DNA of 64,000 nt from Streptomyces sp. NBC_00433 (GTDB lineage Bacteria; Actinomycetota; Actinomycetes; Streptomycetales; Streptomycetaceae), in the NCBI GenBank assembly GCA_036015235.1, contig CP107926.1:5475501-5539500 (forward strand). The letters run 5' to 3'. Below the pieces are notes generated by a model that ran no database searches, was not told where the DNA came from, and saw only the letters and a list, made by a program, of their open reading frames with translations. The position numbers and the translations under genes are program-made. Of this stretch, positions 9,067 to 18,245 are shown piece by piece; positions within the stretch are counted from its first letter, which is position 1, and every line of letters starts with the position of its first letter.

Positions 9067-11661
9067 TCAGTGGTGCTCGGCCGGGAGCAGGACGCAGAGC
9101 AGGGAGCAGGCCACGGCCGATGACGGGTCGGTGGTCGTGGGGTGGGTGCCGTGGGGGGAGTTGGCGGCGACGAAGCTCGCCGACGCCGTGTTCTTCACCG
9201 GGAGCGCCAGCAGGAACGAGTTGCAGTAGACCTGGCGGCTCGCGCCTGAGGCCAGCGTGAAGGTGCCCGCCGCGTGTGAGCAGGACGGTGTGGTCGGGTC
9301 GGCGACGGTGACGTCGGCGGCGTCGACCGGGCCCGCGTCGGTGACCGTGATGCGCCAGTAGGCCGTGCCGAGGAGCTGGAGCAGGCCGACGGGGCTGGAC
9401 TTGACCCAGGGGCCCGCGCCGCCGGGGCCGCAGGCGTGCGAGGAGGTGCCGGCGCAGATCTCCTTGTTGACGGAGACGTGCGGCTGGCACGCGGCGCCGG
9501 GCTGCACGGGCACGCTCACGGTGTTGGAGGTCAGGGCGCCGGTGGCGTCGCTGCCGGTGGCGGTGTCGGCGACCTGGCTGGTGGCGCAGTCCGCGGTGAC
9601 GACGGTGCGCAGGCAGAGCTGCGGGTCGTCGCCCTGGAAGCGCACGGTCAGCGCGGGGTGTCCGCCGGCGCCGAAGTCACTGGTGTCGGTGAGGCTGAAC
9701 TGCACGGTGACGGTGATCGAGGGATGGTCGGCGGCCGGGATGCCGGACAGGTCGACGGTGCCGGACGGCGAGAGCGCCGGGGTCGCGACGACGGCGCCGT
9801 CGGGGTCGGTGACCGAGACGGTCGTGGCGGCCGGGTCGGTGTGGGCGAGGTCGAGGCCGGTCAACTGGGCCTCGGTGTAGGCGGCGGCGTGCCCGGTGCC
9901 GCCGTCGCAGTAGAAGTCGGCGGGTGTGAGGGTGACGGAGGCGCCGGTGTGCAGGCAGGGCGAGCCGCCGGTGGCGGGGTCCATCGAGAAGAGGACGCCC
10001 GCGTCGCCGAGGCCGATCAGGCAGCGGGTCGTGGCGTCGTACGCGTATCCGTAGTCGCGTGTGGCACCGGAGTTGACCGCGGGGTGCCCGGCGACGGCCG
10101 GGAAGCCGGCGCAGGGCTGGGCGTGCGTCCAGCTGTAGCAGACGGTGTCGCCGGCCAGCGGCCCGCCCCACACGGCGAAGTAACTGCGGTTGTCGCCGCC
10201 CGCGTCGACGACCTCGGGGTTGAAGACGAGCACCCCGGCGGGCAGCGCGTCCAGGCCGGTCGGCGGTGCGGCCAGCGGGCCGCCGTCCAGCGCGTAGCAA
10301 CTGGTCGACGGCGAGGCGCCGGTGGTGTCCGCCGTGCAGACGCCGGCCGGGTGGCCCGCGGTGTCGTAGGCGACGAAGGCGTTGTACGTGTACGCGTTCG
10401 CGTCGGGTCCCGCCGGGTGGGGGGTCGTCCAGCCCGCGCAGGTCGCGCCGGTGGCCGGGTCGAAGCAGCCGAGTGCCGGGCGGCCGGGGGCGGTCGATCC
10501 GCCGGCCATCGGGGCCGAGGAGGCGTAGATCCGGCCGTCGGCGACGGTGAGGGAGCCCTGGTAGAGGGCGGAGGTGTTGCCGGGCAGGTCGTGGTTGGGC
10601 GGCACGATCGCGGCGAACGGCTGCCCCGCGCAAGGGGTTCGGCTCGCGATGTCCAGGCACAGCACCCGGCCGGTGCTGGCGACGCCGTAGAGCCTGCCGC
10701 CCTGGGCGACGAGTCCGGCGAGCCCGTTGGCGCTGCTCGGGGAGCCGGAGGCGGCGGCGAGCGGGAAGAAGCCGCAGTTGGCGCGGGCGCCGAGGTCCAG
10801 GCAGCCGGCGCCGACCGAGCCGTTCGCCACGGCCGGGTAGTAGACGACGCCGGGCCGCCCCGGGTCCATGGCGTACTGCGGGGTGAGGGTGGTGAAGACG
10901 TTTCCCGTGTCGCCCGAACCCAGCGGCCCCGGCGTGGTGTTGAGCGGGCGCGGCCACGGGCCGCCGGGGCAGGGCTGGCCGGAGGACAGGTCGTTGCAGA
11001 CCACCAGGCGGGCGGCGGGGCCGCTGTGGTGGTAGATGTTCCACGCCTCGACGTCACCGGACGGCGCCCGGAAGAGGATCGGTGTGAAGCCGTCGCCGCC
11101 GGTGGTGCGGGCCGCGGCCTGCACGGGCGGCAGCAGGTCGCCGCTCACGTCGGTGCCGGCGCCGGTCGCCGCGGGATCGGTGCCCCGCACGACGGTGGTC
11201 GCGGCGCCCTGGTCGGTGCCGGTGAAGGTGGTGCCGTCGGTGGACCATTCGGGAGTCCAGCCGGGCGGCACGTGCAGCGAACCGGGGACGTAGGTCTGCC
11301 CGGCGCCCGCGGCGCTGATCGGGTCGGTGATGGTCGTGGCGGCCGGCGCTCCGGTGGTCGCGTTGTTGTGGTAGCTCACGGCCCAGTTGAGGGTGTCGGA
11401 ATGCTGGGCCTGCGCCGTGCCGGGGGTGGTGACGTTCTGCACGGTCTTGACCAGCGCGCCGGAACCGCCGCCGCCCGGGGGGTGGTTGGCGGGGGACGCG
11501 CTGCCCTGGATGTGCGGGCCCTGGGCCATGACCGGGGAGAGCGAGCCGGCCGCCGTCGCGAGCAGCGCCGCGAATATGGCGACCGCCGCCCGGCCGGCTA
11601 AGCGGCGCGGTCTGCGGGTCGGGGGGTGCTGCGTGGAGCGGGAGAGCAGGAGTCGGAGCAT
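9067..11661 (-). CDS. Large secreted DUF11-type repeat protein
   Basis: 864 aa exported protein. A twin-Arg-containing, basic N-terminus leads to a signal peptide ending near SLSPVMAQ. Next comes a DUF11-like beta-sandwich (LVKTVQNVTTPGTAQ... DTLNWAVSYHN), then a long central part with repeated Cys-containing blades (for example CLDLGARANCGF, CFDPATGATCAG) suggesting a beta-propeller, then further DUF11/Ig-like domains (TLTPADFYCDGG, VNKEICAGTSSHACG) to the C-terminus. No LPXTG motif. ATG at 11661 has AAGGTGGGG upstream. Probably a cell-surface or matrix protein; function not established. Isolated gene with 526 bp of upstream sequence. Confidence 0.75.
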   Translation of the reverse strand: MLRLLLSRSTQHPPTRRPRRLAGRAAVAIFAALLATAAGSLSPVMAQGPHIQGSASPANHPPGGGGSGALVKTVQNVTTPGTAQAQHSDTLNWAVSYHNNATTGAPAATTITDPISAAGAGQTYVPGSLHVPPGWTPEWSTDGTTFTGTDQGAATTVVRGTDPAATGAGTDVSGDLLPPVQAAARTTGGDGFTPILFRAPSGDVEAWNIYHHSGPAARLVVCNDLSSGQPCPGGPWPRPLNTTPGPLGSGDTGNVFTTLTPQYAMDPGRPGVVYYPAVANGSVGAGCLDLGARANCGFFPLAAASGSPSSANGLAGLVAQGGRLYGVASTGRVLCLDIASRTPCAGQPFAAIVPPNHDLPGNTSALYQGSLTVADGRIYASSAPMAGGSTAPGRPALGCFDPATGATCAGWTTPHPAGPDANAYTYNAFVAYDTAGHPAGVCTADTTGASPSTSCYALDGGPLAAPPTGLDALPAGVLVFNPEVVDAGGDNRSYFAVWGGPLAGDTVCYSWTHAQPCAGFPAVAGHPAVNSGATRDYGYAYDATTRCLIGLGDAGVLFSMDPATGGSPCLHTGASVTLTPADFYCDGGTGHAAAYTEAQLTGLDLAHTDPAATTVSVTDPDGAVVATPALSPSGTVDLSGIPAADHPSITVTVQFSLTDTSDFGAGGHPALTVRFQGDDPQLCLRTVVTADCATSQVADTATGSDATGALTSNTVSVPVQPGAACQPHVSVNKEICAGTSSHACGPGGAGPWVKSSPVGLLQLLGTAYWRITVTDAGPVDAADVTVADPTTPSCSHAAGTFTLASGASRQVYCNSFLLALPVKNTASASFVAANSPHGTHPTTTDPSSAVACSLLCVLLPAEHH

Positions 11662-12187
11662 GGATGTCCCCACCTTCGTCTCGGTGCGCGCGGGCGCCGT
11701 CCCGGGGGCCCCGCGCCGCGGAACAAGGTAGGTGGGAAAAGGGCCGCCGGTCACTCGAACGGGCGAAAGGGAAGGGTGGTTGAAAGCAATAATTCATATG
11801 CTTTCGATAAGGCGCGGAAAGGTGCGGTTTCCGCGGCGTCTTTCCGACCGTGAATGCTCGTGGAGGGGAATGGTGAGCCGGGGCGCGCGACCCGCGCGCA
11901 TTGGCTCAAGTATGCGCTTCCTTTTCATGTTTGGGGATGCTGATGAGAGGTCGGGGCCGGCGCGGGTCATGGTCCGTGACGAGCGGGATGGATGTGACTC
12001 AGAGAGTAAGGAGTGACGGGTGGGGTGGCAGGTGTGTCACGGCACCCCTGCGCCGGGCAGTCCGGCGGTCGGTCGCGGGGCCCGCGGGGCTCGGCCGACT
12101 CCTGGCGGCCCCTGCACTGTCCATCAACTGGGCTTTTCCGTAACGCAATTGGAACGGCACCACACGCCTCTGGCATAGTCGGCGACT
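11662..12187. other. Divergent intergenic region, possible leaderless promoter
   Basis: Upstream of both the DUF11 gene (minus) and the DUF4240 gene (plus). It has a locally AT-richer patch (about 11780-11830). Immediately before the DUF4240 ATG, TTGGAA (12149-12154) and CATAGT (12173-12178) form a weak -35/-10 pair whose start point would fall almost at the ATG; no Shine-Dalgarno is visible, so a leaderless transcript is possible. No other feature seen. Confidence 0.4.
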
Positions 12188-12859
12188 ATGGACACCGACT
12201 CCTTCTGGACCCTCCTCGGGGACTCCCGGCGGCATGGATTCGGTGGTGACAAGCGTGATGCCTGGCTGCGCCACGCGCTCGCCAGGCTGCCCGCCGACGA
12301 GATCGTGTGCTTTCAGGCCAGGCTCGACCAGATGACGGATGAAGCCTTCACCTGGAATCTGTGGGGCGCCGCCGACCGGATCTTCGGCGGCTGGTGTTCC
12401 GACGAGGCCTTCCGCGCCTTTCTGCACTGGGCGATGGGACTCGGCCGGGCCGTCTTCGAGGCGGTGGTGAACGACCCCGACGTCCTCGCCTACGCGCCCG
12501 AGGTCCTGCGGCTGGCCGGCCGCCCCAGGGCCGGCTGGCCGGCCGAGGACCGGCCGGGCTGGCCGACCCTCGACACGCTCGGCCTGGAGGCGTACGAGCT
12601 GGCGACCGGCCCGTCGGACGACTTCGGCGACGCCTTCTACGCCGCCGTACGCGCCACCCGGCGCGACGCCGCCGACGCCCCCGGGCAGGCCGGGGCCCCC
12701 TCGCTCGTGCCGGTCGGCGGCCGCGACCCGTCGGGGCGCCGCTGGACCGCCAGCGACGAGGAGGAGGCGGCCCGGCGGCTGCCCCGGCTCAGCGTCATGT
12801 TCCCGCTGGACGGGCCCGCCGGGGGCGGCCAGGGCCCTGCGGGCCTCACACCCCGTTGA
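12188..12859 (+). CDS. DUF4240 domain protein
   Basis: Cytosolic protein of 223 aa. Residues 1-130 show the DUF4240 pattern: DSFWTLL at the start, FTWNLWGAADRIFGGWCSDEAFRAFLHWAMGLG in segments, and the later YAPEVLRLAG. The C-terminal third is low-complexity and variable. The family is common in Streptomyces and may relate to WGR/DUF4240 stress proteins, but no enzymatic role is known. Its 3' end overlaps the convergent amidase gene by 14 bp. Confidence 0.85.
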   Translation: MDTDSFWTLLGDSRRHGFGGDKRDAWLRHALARLPADEIVCFQARLDQMTDEAFTWNLWGAADRIFGGWCSDEAFRAFLHWAMGLGRAVFEAVVNDPDVLAYAPEVLRLAGRPRAGWPAEDRPGWPTLDTLGLEAYELATGPSDDFGDAFYAAVRATRRDAADAPGQAGAPSLVPVGGRDPSGRRWTASDEEEAARRLPRLSVMFPLDGPAGGGQGPAGLTPR

Positions 12860-13487
12860 CCAGCCGGATGTAGCGCACCCAGTCCCAGTTCGGGCCCGGG
12901 TCGGTGTGGTCGGTGCCGGGCACCTGGGAATGGCCGATGATGTGGTTGCGGTCCTTCGGGATGCCGTACTTGTCGCAGATCTCCGCTGTCAGCGCCGCGG
13001 AGGCGTGGTAGAGCGCGGTGGTGAAGTAGGACGGCTGGTCCACCCACCCCTCGTGCTCGATCCCGATACTGCGGGTGTTGTAGTCCCAGTTGCCCGCGTG
13101 CCAGGCGATGTCGCGCTCCCTGACGCACTGGTCGATGGCGCCGTCGGCGGACCGGACGACGTAGTGCGCCGCGGCGGCGTGGGCCGGGTTCTGGAAGAGC
13201 GAGATGGTGTCGGCGAAGGTCTCCTGGGTGACGTGGATGACCACCAGCTGGACCGGGTAGCTGGACGGGCGGCTGGAGGCGGTGTAATTCCCGGTGCTGG
13301 CCGGGGCCCAGGTGGCTGACGGGTAGTCGACGGCGGCCGCGCGCGGGACGGCGGGGTCGGCGGCGGCACGGGCGGCGCCGGCGGGCCAGAGCTCGGCGGC
13401 CAGGCCCGCGGTGGCGGCGGCACCGAGGCCGAGGCTGCCGCGCAGCAGTGAACGGCGGCTGGGCGCGGCGGATGTGGGGCGTTCCAT
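12846..13487 (-). CDS. Tat-exported N-acetylmuramoyl-L-alanine amidase (Amidase_2)
   Basis: Peptidoglycan amidase cleaving the MurNAc-L-Ala bond, or a related recycling enzyme; zinc-dependent. 213 aa. A twin-arginine signal is visible (RRSLLRGSLG, then hydrophobic Ala-rich core, cut near AARAA). Zn ligands fit VVIHVTQET (His near residue 86), IGIEHEG and the late TDPGPNWDW with its preceding His (GTDHTDPG). ATG at 13487 has AGGGAG 8 nt upstream. It is convergent with and overlaps the DUF4240 gene. Confidence 0.9.
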   Translation of the reverse strand: MERPTSAAPSRRSLLRGSLGLGAAATAGLAAELWPAGAARAAADPAVPRAAAVDYPSATWAPASTGNYTASSRPSSYPVQLVVIHVTQETFADTISLFQNPAHAAAAHYVVRSADGAIDQCVRERDIAWHAGNWDYNTRSIGIEHEGWVDQPSYFTTALYHASAALTAEICDKYGIPKDRNHIIGHSQVPGTDHTDPGPNWDWVRYIRLVNGV

Positions 13488-13971
13488 CGAAGGCTCCCTG
13501 AGGCGTCATGGGGGGCGGGTGCATGACAAGAACGTCGGGCCCGCCCATCGTGCGGCCCGCGCCCACGGCATGCCAAGCGGTTCGCGCATTGGCACAGGTC
13601 CAGACCACTGGTGCCGCTGTGCCGGCCTCGCGGATATCGCCGCCCGCGCCGCGCCGGGTCGGCGCCGCGCCGGGGCGAGCCGGCGCCGCGTCGCCCCGGG
13701 CCCGCGCGCTCCGGCGCGCCCCCGTGCGCCTCCGCCTACGCCCTTTCTCGCGGTCGCCCGCGCCCCGCTGCGCCCCGCCGTCGCCGCCTGACCGTCGGTA
13801 GCCACGCCGCCCTCCCCGATAACAACTGATGCACACTCACGTCACCGCCCGGCCACGTCGCATGTCCGGTTCATATGCCCTACGCATATCATGTCCGATT
13901 GGTTCCCATCCCCAACTCTCCCGTTCGGCTTGGAAAACCTCTCCGGCTCTATTAACGTTCGATAACGCAGC
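13488..13971. other. Intergenic region upstream of riboswitch
   Basis: Holds the divergent promoters of the amidase (minus) and the M23 transcript (plus). An AT-rich patch near 13870-13900 and a TATTAACG/GATAAC segment near 13948-13965 are the best candidates for the -10 region of the riboswitch transcript. No gene recognised. Confidence 0.4.
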
Positions 13972-14160
13972 GCGGTCGTCACCGCCGCCGACAGGCGGCA
14001 CCGTGCGCTTGCCGAATCCCGTCCGCGGGAACCGGGGACCCGCCCTTCCGCTACCGCGGAAGGGGTCCAATGGGGTGAATCGGGCAGCCGTCAGGCCCGT
14101 AGGAGACCTTCCTGCTCCGAACCCGTCAGCTAACCCGGTAGGCGAGAAGGAAGGAAAGGA
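13972..14160 (+). promoter_or_regulatory. ydaO/yuaA-type cyclic di-AMP riboswitch
   Basis: The conserved blocks of the c-di-AMP aptamer appear in order: GCCGAATCC (about 14012), GGGAACCGGGGACCC (about 14027), TGGGGTGAATCGGGC (about 14071), CCGAACCCGTCAGC with TAACCCGGTAGGCG (about 14118-14144), then the purine run ending in the ribosome binding site. In actinobacteria this leader lowers expression of cell-wall hydrolases (rpf, M23, NlpC/P60) when c-di-AMP is high. It directly precedes the M23 peptidase start, so either termination or RBS access is controlled. Boundaries are approximate. Confidence 0.93.
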
Positions 14161-14170
14161 GTGCGCCCCC

Positions 14171-15310
14171 GTGGCGTCCAACCAGCCTGCCTACGCTCCT
14201 TCCCGGGTCGCAGCACCGACCGGGGAGTGGCCCTTCGGGGAGCGGGACGAGCACCTGCCGCCCGCCGACCCCTCCGACGGCCCCGCCGCCTCCCCCTCCC
14301 CGTACGGCGTCCTTGACGCGTACGAACCCGGCTCCGATGCCGCGGGCCCGCGCAGCCAGCCGCGCCTTCCCAAGCAGCGCGCCGGCCTCCCGGCCCGCGG
14401 CGCCGCGGTCGGTACCGCGGTGCTCGGCATCGCGGCGATGGCGGCGGTCGGCACCGGGGGAGTGGCCGCCGCGGCCGAGGCGCCGCCCGTCGCGCCCCCG
14501 ATATCGCTGCCCGACGCGCCCGGCTTCCCCGACGCCTTCCCGGCGCCCGCCGTCCCGGCCGCCCAGCCCGAAGTCGCCGTCGGCACACCGTCGTACGACC
14601 CCTCAGCCGTCGCCTACGCGACCGCCGCGGCCAAGGGGGCCGACGAGCCCGCGGAGGCCGCCGAGCAGGCCCCTGCCGACCCCGGCGAGGCCCTCCGCAC
14701 CCGCATCATCGACCAGGTCACCCGGCAGCGCGAAGCCGTGGCGCGGGCGGAGCGCGAGGCGGCGGAGAAAGCCGCCGCCGAGCAGGCGGCCAAGGAGGCC
14801 GCGGCCCGCAAGGTGCGCGAGCAGGCCGCCGCCGCGAAGGCGGAGTCCGAGGCGCAGGCCAAGGCCGCCGCCGAGGCGGAAGCGAAGGCCGAGGCCGAGC
14901 GGATGGCCCGGCTCGCGGCCTCCTATGTCAAGCCGCTGGCGTCCTACACCCTCACCACCGCCTTCGGCGAGACCGGCAACATGTGGGCGACCCACACCGG
15001 CCAGGACTTCGCCGCCCCCACCGGCACCCCGGTCCACGCCGTGCACAGCGGCACGGTCACCTCGGCCGGCTGGGCGGGCTCGTACGGCTACCGGGTCGTC
15101 CTGCGCCTCGATGACGGAACCGAGCTGTGGTATTGCCACCTGTCGACGATGGTCGCCACATCCGGCCAGGTCGTCACGGGCGACACGATCGGCCGCGTCG
15201 GCGCGACCGGCAATGTGCCCGAGCCGCATCTGCACCTCGAAGTACGCCCCGGAGGGGGCGCGCCCGTCGACCCGGTGCCATGGCTGTACGGTCATGACGC
15301 CGCGGTCTGA
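14171..15310 (+). CDS. M23 family metallopeptidase under c-di-AMP riboswitch control
   Basis: Zinc endopeptidase expected to cut peptidoglycan cross-links. 379 aa: acidic/Pro-rich cytoplasmic start, a membrane/signal segment (about 75-105, AVGTAVLGIAAMAAVGTGG), an Ala/Glu/Lys coiled coil (about 180-250) and a C-terminal M23 domain with Zn ligands in HTGQDF (His and Asp near 275-279) and the HLHLEV motif (about 354). GTG 14171 is used since ribosome binding site GGAG lies 9 nt upstream and the aptamer occupies the sequence before it. The coiled coil resembles a hydrolase spacer. Likely roles are hyphal growth, germination or sporulation wall remodelling. Confidence 0.93.
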   Translation: MASNQPAYAPSRVAAPTGEWPFGERDEHLPPADPSDGPAASPSPYGVLDAYEPGSDAAGPRSQPRLPKQRAGLPARGAAVGTAVLGIAAMAAVGTGGVAAAAEAPPVAPPISLPDAPGFPDAFPAPAVPAAQPEVAVGTPSYDPSAVAYATAAAKGADEPAEAAEQAPADPGEALRTRIIDQVTRQREAVARAEREAAEKAAAEQAAKEAAARKVREQAAAAKAESEAQAKAAAEAEAKAEAERMARLAASYVKPLASYTLTTAFGETGNMWATHTGQDFAAPTGTPVHAVHSGTVTSAGWAGSYGYRVVLRLDDGTELWYCHLSTMVATSGQVVTGDTIGRVGATGNVPEPHLHLEVRPGGGAPVDPVPWLYGHDAAV

Positions 15311-15384
15311 GGCCCCCCGCCTTCCGCCGAAGAACCAGCAGTAGCCCCCAGGGCCCACGGCCCGCCGCCCCAAGAACAGCCGGC

Positions 15385-15418
15385 GGCCCCGGCGTACACC
15401 CCCCCCGACGCCGGGGCC
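15385..15418. terminator. Bidirectional hairpin terminator
   Basis: Perfect 10-bp stem: GGCCCCGGCG (15385-15394) with CGCCGGGGCC (15409-15418), 14-nt loop. It sits between the convergent M23 and MBL genes and can serve both. Confidence 0.75.
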
Positions 15419-15461
15419 GTCGGCATGTCGGCCCGACGCGGCCGCCCGCCGCCCGCCTTGC

Positions 15462-16472
15462 TCAGTCCCCGCTCGCGGCCGCACCGTCCGCTTCCCGCCG
15501 GTGGGCGAAGCCGGCCGCGAGGCCCACCAGGGCCACCAGGTCGGGGCTTTCGGTCTCGCCGTCCAGCGCGCGGTATTCGACCGCGGCCAGGATCGCCATC
15601 CGCTCGGTCAGCCCCCAGCGCGGGTGGGGGTCTTCGGCGATCAGCTCGGCGGCCAGCACCGGCAGCGGGCGGCCCGCCTTGTGCCCGCGGTGGACGGCGG
15701 CGCGCAGGTCGAGCAGGTAGTCGGCGTAGCGGCGGACCTCATCGGGTGCCATGACCGGGCCGTGCCCCGGCACCACCACCCGCGGGCCGCACTCCAGGAT
15801 GCGCAGGCACGCGCGGTGCACCGCCTCCAACGGCCCTGCCCAGTGCACCGGGTGGTCCTCGTTGAAGACCACGTCGCCGGCGCAGACCACGCCTTCCTCG
15901 GGCAGGTGGACGATCAGGTCGCCGGCGGTGTGCGCGGGCCCCACCTCGATCAGCCGCACCGCCACCCCGTCGACGTCCATCTCCAGCTCGCCGCTGAAGG
16001 TGCGGGTGGGGTGGACCGCGCTCACCCCGCCGAAGTCCCCGTAGCGCCCGAAGTGCCGCCGCATGTAAGCCCCGAGGGCGGACTCCGGGTCGCTCGTGGC
16101 GATCAGGGCGGCCAGCTCGGCGGGCGCGGGCTCGGCGCACAGGTGCTTGCCGTTGGCGTCGGTGGCGACGATCTCGGCGTCGGGGAAGAGGCCGTTGCCG
16201 TACGAGTGGTCGCCGTTGCCGTGGGTGTTGACGACCGTGCGGACGTCGGGTCCGGCGCCGTCCGCGGCGCCGAGGCCGGCGATCAGCTCCTGGAGCCGCC
16301 GGGTCATGTCCGCGGTGTAGGGCGTGTCGACGAGGAGTGCGGCGCCAGAGCCGCCCTTCCGCCCGGTCACGACGACGCAGTTGGCCAGGCCCCAGGTCGC
16401 GTGGCCGTCCGGGAGCCATGCGTGGACGTTCGGTGTCAGCGCCCGCAGCGCGTGCGGCAAAGGGTTGTTCAT
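15462..16472 (-). CDS. MBL-fold metallo-hydrolase
   Basis: Cytosolic metallo-beta-lactamase-fold hydrolase of 336 aa. The metal motif reads THGNGDHSYGN: the usual HxHxDH has its second His replaced by Asn (HGNGDH), as in some cyclase-like MBL proteins. Later ligands appear in GPAHTAGDL, CAGDVVF and VVPGHGP. It starts with ATG 16472, overlapping the upstream regulator's stop by 4 bp (ATGA), so the two are translationally coupled. Substrate unknown; the pairing suggests that its ligand or product is what the regulator senses. Confidence 0.88.
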   Translation of the reverse strand: MNNPLPHALRALTPNVHAWLPDGHATWGLANCVVVTGRKGGSGAALLVDTPYTADMTRRLQELIAGLGAADGAGPDVRTVVNTHGNGDHSYGNGLFPDAEIVATDANGKHLCAEPAPAELAALIATSDPESALGAYMRRHFGRYGDFGGVSAVHPTRTFSGELEMDVDGVAVRLIEVGPAHTAGDLIVHLPEEGVVCAGDVVFNEDHPVHWAGPLEAVHRACLRILECGPRVVVPGHGPVMAPDEVRRYADYLLDLRAAVHRGHKAGRPLPVLAAELIAEDPHPRWGLTERMAILAAVEYRALDGETESPDLVALVGLAAGFAHRREADGAAASGD

Positions 16473-17428
16473 GGTGCCTCATTGTGCTGGCCAACAGGGC
16501 ATTTCGCGGTATGCGTGTGTGCGCAGGGCGGCTCCGGCCTCCCCCCGGGCTCCGCCTGGGGGCGTCCCCGTATCGCCTCGCTCGGATCGACGGGCCCGGT
16601 CGCGGGCGCCGACAGCGCGGGTGCGTGCTGCGGCTGCTCGCCCTGGTCGAAGAGTACGAACATCAGCCGGCCGCCCGGCACCCCGAAGGGCCCCGCCGTG
16701 CACAAGGTCGCCCACCCCGGGCCCCGTTCGGTGTGCAGCAGCGGCAGCGAGCTCTCCGCCCGCGGCCCGATGTACTCCGCCGTCGGGGTGTGCAGATACC
16801 GGGCGACCACCGGGTCGAGCCCGGCGTCCGCCTGGAGCTGCGCCAGCGTCCTGTTGTGCGGGTTGGCGACCACCGCGGCACGTAACTGCGGTACGAGCAG
16901 CGGCAGCCAGCTCTGCTCCCAGTCCCCGAGGGTGACCCGGGCCTCCGGGTCGAGCAGCATCCAGCGCATCAGGTTGCGCGGCACCTCGCGCCGCCGGAAG
17001 ATCCCGGCGAAGGCCGAGTTGTAGGCGACCATGCCCCAGGCGGCGTCGTTCACGTACGCCATCTCGCGCGAGCCGCGCAGCACCCGCTGCCACGGGCTCG
17101 GCACCGCCTGACCCAGCTGCGGATCGAGGCGGTAGGCCGGCGGCACGCCGGTCGCGTAGAGGACCAGCGCCTCCCACTCGTGGTCCGACAGGTGCAGGAT
17201 GCGGGCGATGGGTTCGAGCAGCTCGGTCTCGATGGCCGCGAGCCGGCCTCGCTCGACGTAGCCGTACTTGTGCTCGGGCCAGCCCAGCAGCCGCGTCATG
17301 TGCTCGTGCGTCAGCCCGGCGACCTTGCGGCCCCGCGGGTCGCCGCGCGGCGCGAGGCCGAACTCCCCCGGGTCGACGCGCGCACGGGCGCGGGCGAGCA
17401 GGGTCTGCAGCGCCTCGCGGTCCCGCAT
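16469..17428 (-). CDS. XRE-type regulator with MmyB-like ligand-binding domain
   Basis: Transcription factor of about 319 aa. Residues 1-80 form a helix-turn-helix (LTHEHMTRLLGWPEHKYGYVERG); residues about 100-265 match the MmyB-like ligand-binding domain (PSPWQRVL, YVNDAAWGMVAYNSAF, NLMRWMLLDP, LRAAVVANP). In relatives this domain is proposed to bind fatty-acid-like ligands. The start is taken as ATG 17428 (AAGGGAG 11 nt upstream); a GTG 9 nt earlier sits too close to that site. The C-terminal tail carries a dispersed Streptomyces CCCCCGGGCTCCGCCTGGGGG repeat within coding sequence. Coupled to the MBL hydrolase gene. Confidence 0.87.
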   Translation of the reverse strand: MRDREALQTLLARARARVDPGEFGLAPRGDPRGRKVAGLTHEHMTRLLGWPEHKYGYVERGRLAAIETELLEPIARILHLSDHEWEALVLYATGVPPAYRLDPQLGQAVPSPWQRVLRGSREMAYVNDAAWGMVAYNSAFAGIFRRREVPRNLMRWMLLDPEARVTLGDWEQSWLPLLVPQLRAAVVANPHNRTLAQLQADAGLDPVVARYLHTPTAEYIGPRAESSLPLLHTERGPGWATLCTAGPFGVPGGRLMFVLFDQGEQPQHAPALSAPATGPVDPSEAIRGRPQAEPGGRPEPPCAHTHTAKCPVGQHNEAP

Positions 17429-17486
17429 GCCGCTCACGGCTCCCTTCCGGCCCGCACGCCCCCCGTGCGCGTGCGGGCCGCACGCC

Positions 17487-18245
17487 TCACAGGTCCCGCG
17501 GGTCGACCTCGCGGGCGAGTTTGTACCCGGCTTCGAAACGGCTGCCGGCATCCAGCCGTTCCATCAGCGCGGTCATCACCGACTGCACGTCCGGTGTGGT
17601 GATACCCAGCTTCCTGGCGATCCTGTCATCGCTGTAGCCATTGGTCATCAACCGGATCACCGCCTTCTCCCGCGTGTCGAGTTGGGCGTGGTGCGGCCCC
17701 GCCGACGTGAGCGACAGCGGGGTGGCCCGCTGCCAGTACGACTCGTAGATCGCCGCGAACGACGCGGCCAGCAGCGGCCCCCTGACCCGCACCAGCGGCG
17801 CCCCGCCGACGGCCGACTCGGCGGTCAGGCAGGCCGTCTGCCGGTCGAAGACCAGCAGGTCGTGCGGCACATGGTCCAGGACCCGCACGCTCACCCCGGC
17901 GTCCGACACCCGCCGCAGGTGCGCGGCGTGCAGCGGGACCGCGAGCAACGCCCGCGGATAGACGGCCCGTACGCGCACCCCGCGCCGCGCCATGCCCGCG
18001 TCCAGCGCCAGCGCCACCTCAAGCCCCGCCGCGCCCGTCCACTCCCCGCCCTGCCGCAGCGCGTCGGCCGACTCCCGGGCCCCGTCGCTCAGTTCGCGCA
18101 GCACCCGCTCGTGCTCCTGCGGCAGCGGGTACTGCTCCACCACCACTCCGGCCGCCGCACCCGACTCCGCCTCGAACGCCGCACCGGGCACCCGGCAGAA
18201 CCACCCCGCGCCCGGCATCCTCCCGGCCCCCGCATCTGGCTGCAC
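17487..18245 (-). CDS. LuxR-type HTH transcriptional regulator
   Basis: 252 aa. The C-terminal 65 residues are a LuxR/GerE helix-turn-helix (LDTREKAVIRLMTNGYSDDRIARKLGI...). The N-terminal part resembles the TrmB-like/phospholipase-D-like sensor found in many streptomycete LuxR proteins (VYPRALLAVPLHAAHLRRV, VRVLDHVPHDLLVFDRQTA). No receiver aspartate or ATPase motif is seen. It lies upstream of the XRE regulator on the same strand with 58 bp between them. The 257-bp gap on its 5' side (18246-18502) holds no recognised gene. Confidence 0.85.
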   Translation of the reverse strand: MQPDAGAGRMPGAGWFCRVPGAAFEAESGAAAGVVVEQYPLPQEHERVLRELSDGARESADALRQGGEWTGAAGLEVALALDAGMARRGVRVRAVYPRALLAVPLHAAHLRRVSDAGVSVRVLDHVPHDLLVFDRQTACLTAESAVGGAPLVRVRGPLLAASFAAIYESYWQRATPLSLTSAGPHHAQLDTREKAVIRLMTNGYSDDRIARKLGITTPDVQSVMTALMERLDAGSRFEAGYKLAREVDPRDL

